The notes: generated from the letters alone by a model not told the origin. A stretch of DNA of 64,000 nucleotides from Hermodice carunculata (GCA_964020975.1 OZ026624.1:33171850-33235849); one strand, 5' to 3'. Counted from the first letter of the stretch, positions 12,447 through 24,740 are shown. Translations and numbers: made by a program.

Positions 12447-13985
12447 GAAAAAAAAAAGAAGCTGCATAAACACTTTGCCCAATACACCACCTCTTGTACA
12501 CAGGCAAGAAGAAGCAGTAAAACAGAGGGACACAAACCTGACTTGGCCACATTATACAAACCCACTGCACATGACCTGCCCTTGTGATGCCTAGTTACCG
12601 ACGTTGCTGTGTCACGGATCAATGAATGAAAGGGAGACTATTTAATTTTGGTATTCACTTTTCATAAACATATCACAGTGTATTAACATAATTTGTGTCC
12701 ACTGGTTGCATTTCGGGGCTTTGCAACATGTAGAGTGAGGTTGTAGACCAGGTTCCTTGATTACAACTGTCATTGGCGTTTTCAACGAGGGCTGCCAAGT
12801 TAAGATAGATGCTACCCTGCTGCAGAATATTTTGAACGGAACCTTTATTGAGCACGTAGAATCGCCATCCGTTTAATAAGAAATTATGTAACCTTTCAAT
12901 ATCAAATTTCTGAATGTGTCTTTGCGTGGAAGTGGCAGATTAAAAGTTACGAAATCAATACTCTATTATTATAACAGTGTTGCCACATAAGTTCTCACCA
13001 ACCCGTTCACTGAATATATAAAAATATTAACATTTTCAAATTTGAACCGAGAAAAAGATCAACAGACGATGCGACAAGGCAACTCGATTTGTCCGCATGA
13101 AATTTGGGTGTTTGTGTTGCCTGATGAGCAGACCAATTTCCGGTTATTATCCACTGCGATAAAAACGAAACACGAAGCTTCGTCTGTGTAGCAAGTACTA
13201 GGCTTTCTTTTTTCATAAAAATCCCTACCTTGTTTCAAAAGAATAATTCATTGCATGGTAAGCATTCGCCGACGCTCAATAAGAGCAAGGCCTCTCAACG
13301 CTTACAGATTCACATATTTGTTAACCACACTTGAGTGTTATTACTAAGCAAGCCCTGGGAAAATCATATAAAAACACAGGTCACATGAACTATGTGCATA
13401 TATTTTCTATATGGTGAAGGGTCTTAAAGCGGTAAGCTAATTTAAAGATCGCTGTATAAATACAAGCTTTTTAGACAAAAATGTTGCTTTCGTGAAATTT
13501 TGGACATTCCTTCAAATATATTCAACATAAAATGACCGATCTTGTGATATTGAGATCTGAATATATATGTATCTCTGCAACACTGTGCCAGGGATTTGGC
13601 ATGACAATTATATATATATATATATATATATATATTACAAGGATGTTACAAAATAGGAAAATGTATATTTCTTTTTTAAACGGGGAAGTTTGCGACACTC
13701 TTCATTTTTGATACGTATTTAAATGGACTGATCATAGTGAGAAAACCCCGGATACGTTTTTGCCCTAACTATTTTTTTTGTCAAACAAGTAATTTGATTA
13801 AAACCATGATCAATATGGCAATTATGTATGTGATGGAATTATTCATTACCTTGGGCAGACGGACGCAGATAGACAGTTGTATGGAAACGAAAGAAGGGAG
13901 ACGGAGGCAGCAATTGAAGAAAGAAAATAAATAAAGAAACAAACAAAGAGACAAAGAAAGAAAGAAAGAAAGATTTTTTATTTAG
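12447..13985. other. No recognised gene
   Basis: AT-rich DNA with short random frames, a small TA run (13609-13635) and an AAAG/AAAC-rich stretch near 13920-13970. No coding or RNA motif was seen. Confidence 0.5.
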
Positions 13986-13989
13986 TCAA

Positions 13990-15500
13990 CAGTTTTGTCT
14001 GACCTTTCCAAACGGTACATTTCCATCGTACTTTACAAAAATCTAAACGATGGTTTTAGAGAAACTATCGAAAATAGCAAAGAGGCACAAATGTATTTTT
14101 AAAAACAATAAAAAAAAACCCAACAAACAAAAAACAAACAAACAAAAAACACACAAAAAACAACACACAAAAAACATGAAAACACCAGCTGTTGAGCAAA
14201 TTCAAGTGTGCGGGACCTCAGAAGTGTTTCTATGCAATTCAAAATAATTACCTTCGTGATTTCGGAGAGTCTTAAAGATTTTACCAAAAATAATGAATCC
14301 AAAAAAATCATAAAAAAAATTTAAAAAAGCACTGGAGCGTAAGTATTTGAATAAAGTTGGTAGAGACCAACCCACGGTATATCTCCACCAAGTTTGAAGT
14401 GAATCTGGTTATATGTTCTGTAGAAGAAGGCAAAAATGTGAATTTCCATCACAATCCCAGTTGACTTACCTGGTAATCAAAAGAAATGCATGTGCTAACA
14501 ACCAGACACTCAAATTGAAAGGTTCGTTTAAAATCAGGGATCAAGAGTATTACCACCTAGTGAGGAACTTTTAAAATCTTCCCGCAAGCTACATTTCCTC
14601 TATGTTTTAGAACAATCTGAGCGATGGTTGTGCAGATGAAGTAGAAAAAAAATGAAAATACACAAAAATTCGAGGAAAAAAAATAGAAACAAATCGCAGC
14701 GCCACCTCTTGAACAAAGGAAGGTCTGGGATTCCCAGAAGAGTCCTTATGCAATTTCAAAGCAATTGGCTGAATGGCATCGGAGAAGATTTATTTTCAAG
14801 ATTTTGACCAAAGGAAAATGAAAAAAAAGCCATAAAAATATGTAATTTAGTGGAGCATGGCCATTTGAAAGCACGTTGTTGAGGTCTACGTCAGACATAC
14901 CCTACAAAGTTTGAAGTGAATCTGGTTGACTGTTTGGGATACGAAGTCAATGTGAATTTCCACTGCAATCGTCATTGACTTACGTAGAAAGCAGTAGGAA
15001 TACATGTATCACCTGACGGATTCCCGAACTGAAAAATTCGTTAAAGATTAACCTCGAGAGTATCACCACCCAGTGAACATCTTTGTTTACCCCTTTTATA
15101 AGCTACATTTCCCTCATGTTTGAGCACAATCTGCCTGACAGTTTTGCAAAAGAAGACGAAAACAGCTTGAACAATTCTTTAAAAAATAACAGAAAGAATA
15201 ACACAGAAATCGCAGCGCGACTGTTGAACCAATGAAGGTCTGTGATTTCCAGAAGTGTTCGTATGCAATTTCGAAGCAATTGGCTTGGCGGTTTCGGAGA
15301 GTTGGGCTCATTTTATTCATTTTTTGTTTGTTTGGTAAAAAAAAAAGGACGGAAATAAGTATTTAAAAAACTCAAAAAACACTGGAGCGTAAAAATTTTA
15401 ACAAAGTGGCTAGAGACCCACCTACGGTATATCCGTACCAAGCTTGAAGTGAATCTGGCAAGTGGATTTGGAGAAGCGGAAAATTTAATTATGGACGACG
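13990..15500. repeat. ~525-bp tandem repeat, about three copies
   Basis: The landmark 'ctggagcgtaa' (or a close variant) occurs at about 14331, 14849 and 15380. Between landmarks the same order of blocks recurs: gaagtgaatctggtt, aatttccatc/ctgcaatc, ttgacttac, tatcaccaccnagtgaac, aagctacatttcc, aaatcgcagcgcnac, aaggtctg-gatttcc and atgcaatttc-aagcaattgg. Copies differ by roughly 25-30 percent. The last copy is cut short near 15500 by atggacgacggacagg. Open frames of 60-70 codons inside are not conserved between copies. Confidence 0.8.
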
Positions 15501-15569
15501 GACAGGAGCTCAGTTGAGTGACAAGTCAGATGATCCAAAATTCAGCAAACCTGTGTTCAGTTGGATCAC

Positions 15570-15693
15570 CCCCCCCCCCCAAAAAAAAACAATACATGAA
15601 CATACCATATGCATACCTAACATACCTACGTACGTCTGTGTATGTATGTATGTATGTATGTATGTATGTATGTATGTATGTTTGTATGTATGT
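15570..15693. repeat. C/A homopolymer pair and (TATG)n microsatellite
   Basis: C10 followed by A9 near 15571-15590, then about 13 units of TATG with one TTTG variant at 15640-15693. Frames over this region with repeated Tyr-Val-Cys-Met are artefacts of the repeat. Confidence 0.9.
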
Positions 15694-15699
15694 TAAGAT

Positions 15700-16590
15700 T
15701 ACCTTATACAATAGTCATGTGAGGGGCGTAAATTTTTGTACAGAATATCTAGTCATGTGGCAGGTCCAGATGTGGTCACATGGTGCAGATGAGATGCTGT
15801 GGCGCATGTTGACATCCAATTTTCTCATGGTACCAAGCCTACTTCTTTTAGCATTCTTCCACAAACAATGCCAGAACTTTCACGAATTCCGCAATCAAGA
15901 AGGGTGGTGTCTCAAACATAAATTCCAGTTCAAAGCAGGCTAAGCAGGCTGAGGCATTGTACATATGTATGACGAGTCAGCAAAGTGCGGAGCTATCTGG
16001 CGCAGGCATCTTTTAATTGGTTTAAATTTTCATTGTCTATGACGATTAAATCACAACTTTTTAAAGCTAATGTCCAACCTAGCAAAGTGACTTCCCCCCC
16101 TGTTCACTTCGAGGCAAAGTATGTGTGAAATAAACATTCCTTAATTATAAACCTATACACTTAATTTACCACCAAGCTTTGCAAAATCTGTCTGCACTAA
16201 AGATTGAACTCAACATTCGAAGTTTTTGCATAAACACAAGCGTTAACTTTGTTTGATTTTTTTATTTGGATATTTCTTAAAAAATATGCAAGATAGAATA
16301 TTCAACTGTATGCTATTATGGTCGCCATACATTTATCTACAAAAACATGTCAGGTGTTTCTCATAACTTTATCTGTTTTTTTTTAAATGATAACACAAAA
16401 ATTGCAAAAAGGCTTATTTTGTCAAAATTGATCAAATTCGTGGACTCTTCATTTTTGACACACATTTTAGAAAGAACTGTTGATTTCTTAGAAAGTGCTT
16501 TGGCTTTTTTGGCTCTAAAGGACTATTAGATTTAATCAGTTCCATTTGATCAAAATCTTATGATTAGTTTTACAGAAATGTCCACATCAA
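15700..16590. other. No recognised gene
   Basis: Short frames only. The 141-codon + frame starting at 15518 runs through the microsatellite and has no motif. Confidence 0.5.
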
Positions 16591-18500
16591 ATCTTAGATA
16601 TCTTGTACCTTATTACTCCAGTATGGTTTATTATGACCCGTTTTCTTTTTCCGTGGAAAACACGAATAGGCTGTAACGCATGCGTCCATAATTTGCTGGC
16701 CTAACTTGTCGATCTCCTGTACAAGGGAATGCACTTCGCATTATCTTGTCCATTTTCAGAAGCATCGGGTCCAATAACATTTTCTAAAGTTTTATTTAGT
16801 TTCTTTTGATAACTTTAAACATGTTGATAAGTCACTTTGTACCAAGCAATGTCCTTGGTGTAATCTTAACTTTGATGAACCGTAATCTCTTCAACTTTTC
16901 AATCAAGCTCAATGTATATCTAATTATGTGTTGAAAAAATTACACCACACTGAAATTAGCTAGCTGCTTTGACTTTATGATTTACATTTACATAAGTGAA
17001 ACAATTATCTATAAAAGACACGCCAGTTGGCCCTTGATTCGTGTATTGAGGATGCTCGTGGACGTTACGTACTATACACAATGAGTTACTATCCCGAAAG
17101 TCAACCATAGATCGAGTATGCATATTATCCCTTTTAAGAGCAATAAACATATCACCACCAATACTAATATAAATGGCCTCAGTTTTACAATTTTACAACT
17201 CTATGTCATTACATATGTCAACCATTTCCACAAACAAAACCGTTTGACCGTGAGTCTCATTTTGGCATATAAACGTTAATCAAAAGAATTCTGTTTCCAT
17301 CATGTGTGTCCATTGGCACTGCCATGAGGTGGTTATTTTCACGTTTTACCAGTTTGACAATATGGGATAATGACATATGCCAAACAATAATGACACCGCC
17401 CCCATATCTCCCTTTCTTTAGGCCTTTACTTTCGTCCTTACATGACTTTCCCCAGCCCATTGAATCACTATGAATTTCACCTAGGTCTTGCAGTTTATGT
17501 TCTGTTAGCCTTGTGTCTTGCAGCAACAGTTTATCACATTTTTCTCTGCAGGTGAATCTCTTATAAATGCAGTCTAATTAGCTGCAAATCCCTACTATTG
17601 TACGACCAAAAAGGTATTTTGATCACACTTACGGACCATTCAAATCAGGGGCGTATTTACGTGATTTCCTGTGCTGTTAACTGTCAACCAGACTTCCAAA
17701 CAATCGTATTAAGACTTTGAATTCACCACAGGTATTTTTCCGAAAAACTCAGTCACCAGCACTGTTCACCATAACGCGCCCATTTTGGCATTTTGTTGTG
17801 TGGTTGCCAACTTCTATTTCATGCCCCTCTGTCTAAAATATGTCTCTGACTGTGGCTTGTCACGGAACACGGCCTATGTTATATCTTAACAAATGTTCTT
17901 GTACCTCTGGTCTCATTAATATATAAATCATCGGTGAGCATGCTGTCTGTTATCTGAATGAAAACATGCCTTACATAGATATACTTCTCCGAACTTTCAC
18001 AGAACACTTTTATATTCTCATTTACTTCCATTATACATTTATTTTGTACTTGGTTTATAGTATGCCAAATGTGGGAATGCATATTTTTTTAACTTTCACA
18101 TTTCGCACATGCCTGTGCCACATATGTCTGCATCCCACCTATAATCACATCAGCCTCTTTTCATTCTGGTACATCTCTAATTCCTACATGTAACATTTAG
18201 CATCCAACATCTTCACAGTTCATCCATGCACTCATTGCTCTCATAGATGTGGTTGCACGACCAGCTCGTATGATTTTGGCATATTTACGCCCGAAGAAAA
18301 GAGAGGGTTTTTTATATTTGGGGATACTATAACACATCATTACAACTACTTCATGCGTTGCACGATCCTCAAAACTGACTCTCTCTTTATCCTTATCAGC
18401 CTTCCTGGCACCTCTGCCTGAAACACTAGCTACTCTACTTTCTTCAAGTTCTTCGTCGCTTTCATTTAAAGGCCATGATATGCGCTACAGTTTTCTGAGA
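16590..18500 (-). pseudogene. Decayed LINE with SGNH-like and endonuclease parts
   Basis: Read 5' to 3' on the - strand. A Glu/Asp-rich then basic stretch (18.5-18.2 kb) is followed by pieces resembling an SGNH/GDSL-type esterase segment of CR1-like ORF1: LHVGIRDVPE, VIIGGMQTYVAQ, and VNENIKVFCESS with VYVRHVF-like text ending GTRTFVKI (18.2-17.88 kb). The apurinic-like endonuclease domain follows: LLQDTRLTEHKL, KGRYGGGVIIVW, ILLINVYMP (17.53-17.26 kb), then GGDM, a VDFRDSNSLCIVRN block and YTNQGPTGVSFIDN (17.15-16.95 kb). A final LQQ..WW-like piece with KPYWSN lies near 16.62 kb. Many stops and shifts break it, and no RT domain follows. Confidence 0.65.
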
Positions 18501-18720
18501 CGACGCCGCTCTTTGTGAGCTCAAATTGTCAATTTACTGAACTTATGCGTTTGTGTGTTAATAATGCTATCCATCTTTTAACAGGGACCCCTTTGGAAAT
18601 GAGTCTGTGCATTGACTTTAATGGTCAACCCTGGAGGTTAACTCATCAGATATTCTTTGATCCTTTGTCACATATTCATATGTGTGTATGTATTTTATCT
18701 GTATTAGTTATCAACCGAAC
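18500..18720. other. Short stretch without recognised feature
   Basis: Leads into the ATCA microsatellite. The 85-codon + frame here has no motif. Confidence 0.4.
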
Positions 18721-18724
18721 AAAA

Positions 18725-18779
18725 CCAATCAATCAATCAATCGATCGATCGATCGATCAGTCAGTCATTTAATCAATCG

Positions 18780-18818
<39 letters not shown>
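18725..18818. repeat. (ATCA)n/(ATCG)n microsatellite
   Basis: Tetranucleotide run of AATC units with inner ATCG and CAGT variants, showing point mutation and spread of variants within the array. Confidence 0.95.
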
Positions 18819-19519
18819 CGAGTTTATATACGTTATGGGTGTATATACTCTTGACATTATTGCATCAATCACACCCAATCTGCTCTGTGATACACGTTAG
18901 GGTTTACTGTCGTACATACAGTAAGTCACATAGTCTGTGAATGTACATGCCTGTTGCCTTAAGACTGTTAAACGCCCGTATTTTTTTCAATTGATTGACG
19001 GTTAGTAATCCTGGATGAGACAACCCACTTTGAGAGTGCCTGTCTATTCTGGAACCTTGATGTGGTCATCTTATTCAATTGTATTATTTGATTATTTCGA
19101 ATCGTGCGATAAACCTGACTGGTCTGGGTGCAGAGTTTATGACATGTCCTGATACGAAGCTTTGACAACCAGATGTAACATTATGAACCTAGCATTTAAA
19201 AATGCTTGATATGTACTAATGCTAGCCTATGCCAAACATTATCAGCGTGACTTTTATATATTGCGATATGCCAATAAAAATTGCTATTTGATATCAACAT
19301 TGATTATGATACGGTTACTCACTTCATATGAGGCATCGTTGGCAGTGTCAGTCTTCTGATCTCACTGCAACATGCAAGCTTAATACCGGTAGCTTTCAAT
19401 AATATTTCCCGGTTTTCTCAATCTTACTATGAAAAAAACCTAATGTTCCGTGAATGGGGTTTATAACTTGTTACAATTTGTAAACTTGAGAAGGAATGTA
19501 TCATTGTAAGAACTCTGCA
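18819..19519. other. No recognised gene
   Basis: AT-rich DNA with only short frames and no motif. Confidence 0.5.
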
Positions 19520-21085
19520 CGTGCAATGTTTGATACGTACCTCCTTTTTTCGACACATTTGTCCAATTTCTCGTCGATTAACGGAAGTTAATATACACAT
19601 CTCCCTTCGTATAATATGGTCACATTCAATTTATTATTTTCCCCTCCGGAGCATGTTCCCTTTTCCCGTTGTGCTATTTTGTTTAGGTATTATTACACAT
19701 ACTATTATTCATTATTCTGTGTTATGTCACTATATTACATCTATTGGTATCTGCCACTAAGTCAGTTATCTACATTTACTTGTCTATGTACATTATTCAT
19801 GTACATGCCATGCATCGTCAGTGACATTGGTTCCATACCTCTCGACTCCCTATACAAAGATTTAAAAATATCTGACCCTTGGGGCATTGCTACATTTTGT
19901 GCACTACCTTCACATAAGTATCTACATGCCCACAAGTCCAACTCTCATCCTCATCCCTATCATCCATGGGTATTAGTCTCGCTCAATATAGAATAATTAT
20001 TGGTATTTTTCATGAAGCCCACTTCTTTTACAGTCTCATTTCAATCGAATTGCACTATCGACAATAAAACAACTAATTCCTTCTGCATTTTAGCACTTTT
20101 GCTTGCGAGCATCCTGTTTGAAGGATTCCTCTGTCTTGGACACATCCTTTCAATTATATCTTAGGTCTTCGCTCTGTCTGTTGATGTCCACCCGAATCCC
20201 AGCCCTAATACTTCTTCCCAAAATCAGTTTAATTTTTTCACTCAAATTTTCTTTGTGAAAAATATCCGCTAAATTGGGTGGAATTCAAATTCTAGCTTAA
20301 TCTGAAGAACTTGATGTAATCACTATATCGGAAACATAGCTTGATGAGAGCTACCCTGACCATCTTCTGCTTATTGATAATTTCGATCTTCCAAAGAAAC
20401 CAGAATGGTATTCCTGGACGTATCCAAGGCATTTGATAAGGTCTGGTACCCTGGCCTCCTTTATGAACTCAAGCAACTAGGCATATCGGACAATCTTGTA
20501 TCATGGGTGGAAAACTACCTATCCAACCGCTTTCAGCGTGTGTTTATTCATGGACAGACATCTACTTGGTTACCTGTTGAAGGCGGAGTACCACAGAGAT
20601 CCATTTTGGGCCCACTGTTATTTCTCAAAATGTATCACAAATTGACGCCCTTTTATCTTTCTGACCTTTTACTCCGTACCCTCTCTGTCCGTGTTTTACG
20701 TCAACCTGCAAATATTCGACGGATTAAATGCAGAACTCAACGCATGGAAAGTTCCTTTATACCTGAGCTGAGCCATGATCTCTATAAAGGTAACCTATGG
20801 CCTGATCCAGCTTGCCTCTGCACTCATCCCTGCGAAGATCCTATACACTTTCTTCTGTTCTGTCCATTCTTTTGCCGATTAAGAAAGATCTTACTTGACA
20901 CTGTCACCCGCGTTATAGCCCCCTGGTGCTCACATGGATCCCAATTTATTTCGTGATATTGCGCATATAAGGCCAGCTGAAATCATCCTGTTTGACAGTG
21001 AAGGCTTACCTGATGCCATGAAAACCCTCATTTTTGATGCAGTACAAACTTATGTTGTCAGTACTAGACGTTTTGTTTCCTAATT
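19520..21085 (+). pseudogene. CR1-like LINE, internally deleted copy
   Basis: A leader frame (19616-19996) precedes the typical ORF2 start VDVHPNPSPN (20.17-20.21 kb); CR1-like LINEs often begin with DVHPNPGP or the related 2A-like motif. A short endonuclease remnant follows (DVITISET, then LDESYPDH), cut by a stop. RT starts at 20405 with VFLDVSKAFDKVW (motif A), GVPQRSILGPLLFL (motif B) and then jumps directly to KMYHKLTPFYLSDLL and the Cys-rich C-terminus (HPCEDPIHFLLFCPF). The YADD block and all between are missing, so a deletion joined the two ends within an open 183-codon frame. Same family and strand as 22480-24230. Confidence 0.75.
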
Positions 21086-21399
21086 TGTAGAACAAGGTAG
21101 CAAGTCATATTCATTCGTCTATCTGACCCATAACTCTATATTTCGGTGTATATTTTTTGATGTCGAATATGAATCAATCGTATAGTACTGATATACATGT
21201 ACATGTATAAGTACAGTTATAGATATATTTTATTGTTTCTTATTATGTCTGTGTGCCAACACAAACATGTTTTTCTAGGAATTTTTCTTACTTTCTTGCT
21301 TTTCAAAATTATGCAAATTAGGGCTAATTAAAGTTTTAAATCTTCAATATCTTATATACTACAGTAGATGTGGTTCCGAGTGTATAAGAGTTCAATCAT

Positions 21400-21985
21400 A
21401 GCAAGGTAAAGGTCATGTTAAGGTCAAAGGTCAAAGGTCAGTTTTAGGCCAAAATGTCATTTTTGACGTCAAGGTTTACTTCAGGTAGATGTTATTGCAA
21501 GATCAAAGATCATATAAAGGTCAAAGGCCACTTTCGATGGTGGCTTTCTTCTAGCCATAAATGGTCAATTTTTATCTGACTTGATCTTGTTGGGCTCAAA
21601 TTGTAGCTATTATAACACCGCACATTTTTAAACTTACATGTCACCTCTAAAGGTCAAAGGTCAAGGTCATTTGGACTTTTGAAAATTTCATCCAGTCATA
21701 ACTTGGTCAATTTCCATCCAATTCTAATCATGTTGGACTCAAATTGTAGGTATGGCAACACAGCAAATTTTTATAAGATCGCGTAACCTCAAAAAGGCAA
21801 ATGTCAAGGTCATTTGGCCCTTTGAAAGTTTCATCTTGCCATAACTTGGTCAATTTTTATCCAATTTGGTTCATGTTGGGCTTAAATTGTGGGTATTGTA
21901 ACACTGTGTAATTTACATGCGATGTAAAGATCAAAGATCAAGGTCATTTGGACTTTGAAATTTTCATCCAGCCTTCAGCTTTATG
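21400..21985. repeat. AGGTCA-rich tandem array, ~136-bp units
   Basis: Four units begin at about 21516, 21649, 21791 and 21926, after a partial one from 21400. Each holds AAAGGTCAAAGGTCAAGGTCATTTGG (or a variant), then tttcatc-agccataa-tggtcaattt, and gttgggctcaaattgtagg. Nearly every unit has direct repeats of AGGTCA with 1-base or 0-base spacing; three in a row stand at 21421-21440. Confidence 0.8.
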
Positions 21986-22052
21986 TAATGTGAGGTACCA
22001 AAGGATAAAAGTTGTAGCATTTAATATTTACAACTTTTGAAGGCACACACAC

Positions 22053-22084
22053 AGATTTGCTTTGAAGCAAATCTTCTTTTCTAG
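22053..22084 (+). other. Hairpin followed by CTAG, Helitron-like 3' end
   Basis: AGATTTGCTT (22053-22062) pairs with AAGCAAATCT (22065-22074), then six bases and CTAG before T. Helitrons end in a hairpin shortly before CTRR and insert between A and T. The spacing is shorter than usual, and no 5' TC end or Rep/helicase is known here. Together with the AGGTCA array upstream it may be a non-autonomous Helitron-like element carrying an internal satellite. Confidence 0.4.
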
Positions 22085-22211
22085 TTATATTATATCTTCA
22101 CTTGCAGAGTTAACATAGCCCTATATTGCCCTGTGTGTTCTATATATAAATCGTGCATCTCTCCGTGTCTGAAGAACCCATGTATGACTCATTCTACTAT
22201 AGGGCAATCCA

Positions 22212-22335
22212 GTTTAAATTAAAACAAAACAAAAACCAAAAAAACAACCCCCCCCAAAAAAACCCAAAAACAAAAGCAACCCCCCTCAAAAAACACCCCC
22301 CCCCCAAAAAAAACAACAACAAAAAACCCACCTCC
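22212..22335. repeat. A- and C-rich low-complexity tract
   Basis: Runs of A broken by short C runs over about 120 bases. The 62- and 77-codon frames over it are artefacts. Confidence 0.9.
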
Positions 22336-22479
22336 CGCTGAGCCCACCCTGCAGGCGGAGGTGGCGGGGCTATGCATTTTGTAAAATCCCCACATCCATG
22401 TCTGAGACATTTATATATTGAAAGCAACAACAGCTAACATATTTGGATAGAGACATCAAAATTCGAACAGAAATATGCC

Positions 22480-24230
22480 TAAATTAACTTTGATGAAGAC
22501 AATGTAGAGGAAAATACTATCCTCTCTTTACTCTCCTTTGTGTCTGGTCCTGATAATATAGGAAATATTTTATTTACAAATACGACTGACTTAATGTGTA
22601 AACCTCTGACTGAAATCTGAAATATCTCTCTCTCTCTCCGCCTTACCTATTTCCCGGACTCCTGGTAGAAAGCAAATAACTGTCCCGTGTGTGAGAAGGC
22701 CAACAAGCAGATTTAAATTAGCCATGGCCTTATATCTTTATTGTGTAACGTCTCCAAATTCTTTGAACGATTGGTCGTCGATGCCTTCTTCGTATAGCTA
22801 TTTGGTAACAATCTAGTTACATCAAAAAAAAAAAAAAAAATCGGGCTTCAAGGCGGACGATTCTACAATAAGCCAACTAATATATACTGTTCATAATGTA
22901 TATAATGGCTTTGAACATTCTCAAGAAAGTCGTATGGTCTTTCTAGAGATTTCTAAGGCTTTCGACAAAGTTTGACATGGTGACCTCCTTTTTAAGCTAC
23001 GTCAGCTAGGTATCTCTGTTAACATTGTTGAAGCCGGAGTACATTGGATCGAAAGCTATTTTGCAAATTGATTTGAACTGGTGGTAATTCATGGCCAAAC
23101 GCCCTCTTGGTTGTCGATTGAAGCTGGCGTGCCCCAGGGATCCATATTGGGTCCACTTCCCCTTTTGGTGTACATAAATGATATCGTTGATGATCTTTTC
23201 TGTGATATGATGCTCTTAACGGATGGAACAAGCTTATTTAAAGTCCTTCTGGGGAATCTGCTCACCACTTAAATAGAAGCTTTTTATATATCAAATATAG
23301 GGGAAATCTGGCGTGTCATTTTCAATGCCCTGAAATCTTTATCTTTTGTCTTCACTGCCAAATTCATTAAACCTCACCATCCACCAGTTCATCTTAGTCC
23401 GTCAGCTATACCTCAGGACACGTCTCAGACCAATTTAGGCATAACTCTTACCAGTAATTTATCTTGGAATAATTGCATAACCGTTGTTATTTATAAAGCA
23501 GGCCAGTGCAATGCTCTTCTATGCAGGTTTAATTCAAAACTTTCCGCAAAAACTCTGGTTAGGCTTTATTTCTCTGTGGTTAGACCAATCCTGGAATATG
23601 GTTGGGTCTTCTTTACGATAACGGCTGTCAGGGGTTGTCAGATCTACTTGAATCTATTAAGTACGATGCGACAAAAATATGTACTGTTGCCCTAAGACAC
23701 ACTTCTCGTATCAAACTTTCACAAGAACTTGGATGGCCTGCCCTCGCCAACGTCAAAAATAATAAATGATTTTACTTTACAAAATAACCCATGATCTCCC
23801 TCCTTCTGATCTATCCAATCTCCTGCAACCTCTTTGGTCGAGCAACATGTCATTCCAAACCCATACGGACCATCCAGTGCAGGACTTCTTTTTTGACAGC
23901 TCTTTCCTCCCTGATACATTCAAACTTTGGAGCAGCCTTCTTACGGATATCAGATATTCTATCTCTCTCTAAATCTTCAAATCAAAACTCAAGACAGCCC
24001 TGCTGGACGATGTCCCCAACTTCTTTTCTACAGATATTTTTTTTTCAATATCTGCCAAACTCAGCTGCGGCTAGGTTTCTCTCGGCTTAACTTTGACCTT
24101 TATAAAGTAAATACAATTCCAAGTGCTACCTGCTCCTGCTCTTTCCCGACTGAAAATATTACTCAATTCTTTCTTTTGTTTTCCTATATATGCCTTCCCT
24201 AGAAAGAAACTTTTCAATAATACAATACCT
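22480..24230 (+). pseudogene. CR1-like LINE ORF2, decayed RT and C-terminus
   Basis: In order on the + strand: CNVSKFFERLVVDAFF-like RT block (about 22.74 kb), VFLEISKAFDKV (motif A, about 22.94 kb), VIHGQTPSWLSIEAGVPQGS and ILGPLPLLVYINDI (motif B, 23.08-23.19 kb), the thumb region with TLVRLYFSVVRPILEYG (about 23.56 kb), ILLYKITHDLPPSDLSNLL (23.77 kb) and a final Cys-containing tail (TCSCSFPTENITQFFLLFS, about 24.13 kb). Stops and frame changes are frequent. Similarity of the HGQT..WL block to the copy at 20405-20956 shows one family. Confidence 0.8.
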
Positions 24231-24736
24231 TTCTCAGATCCGGTCGTTCATCTTTACCTGATAATCCACATACCTAGCGAATGACTAATTCACATTTTCC
24301 TCTTTGGCAGCAAAGAACAACCATATCTTTTTAACATACAGATATATCTGACTCAGTGCAAAATTATAAAGTTGAAAGCAGATGATTTGATTTTAATCTC
24401 TTCCAAATCATGCAATATTATTTTCTTTTAACGTTTAAGTCAATGTGACCTACTGACTAATTATGCAGGAAAAACTCTTTCTATGCTGTCTTATGATATA
24501 TAGCTTTAAGTTTACCGAAACTGTGTGTGTATATATATATATATACTTACTTGCCATAATTACGTTTAGATTCTACTGCCAATAGTGAATAGAATGCCTA
24601 GTGTCTTTACATTTTACAGTAACCCCAATCTGAGTTTTTAATGCCCTTTTGACTATTAATATTTGTATACGATGATACCAATATTTTTCCAATTTTGCAA
24701 ATTCCAGAGTAACATAGCTTGTGACGTCTTCTGCAT

Positions 24737-24740
<4 letters not shown>
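24231..24740. other. No recognised gene
   Basis: AT-rich DNA leading into a TA microsatellite, with a small TA run near 24527-24545. Confidence 0.5.

Noticed and set aside
18725-18818. CRISPR-like array
   Set aside because: It is a simple tetranucleotide microsatellite with no spacers, in eukaryotic DNA.
20167-20215. Functional 2A-type skipping peptide in the LINE ORF2 start
   Set aside because: The text VDVHPNPSPN resembles the DVHPNPGP start of CR1-like LINEs but lacks the NPGP core needed for 2A activity.
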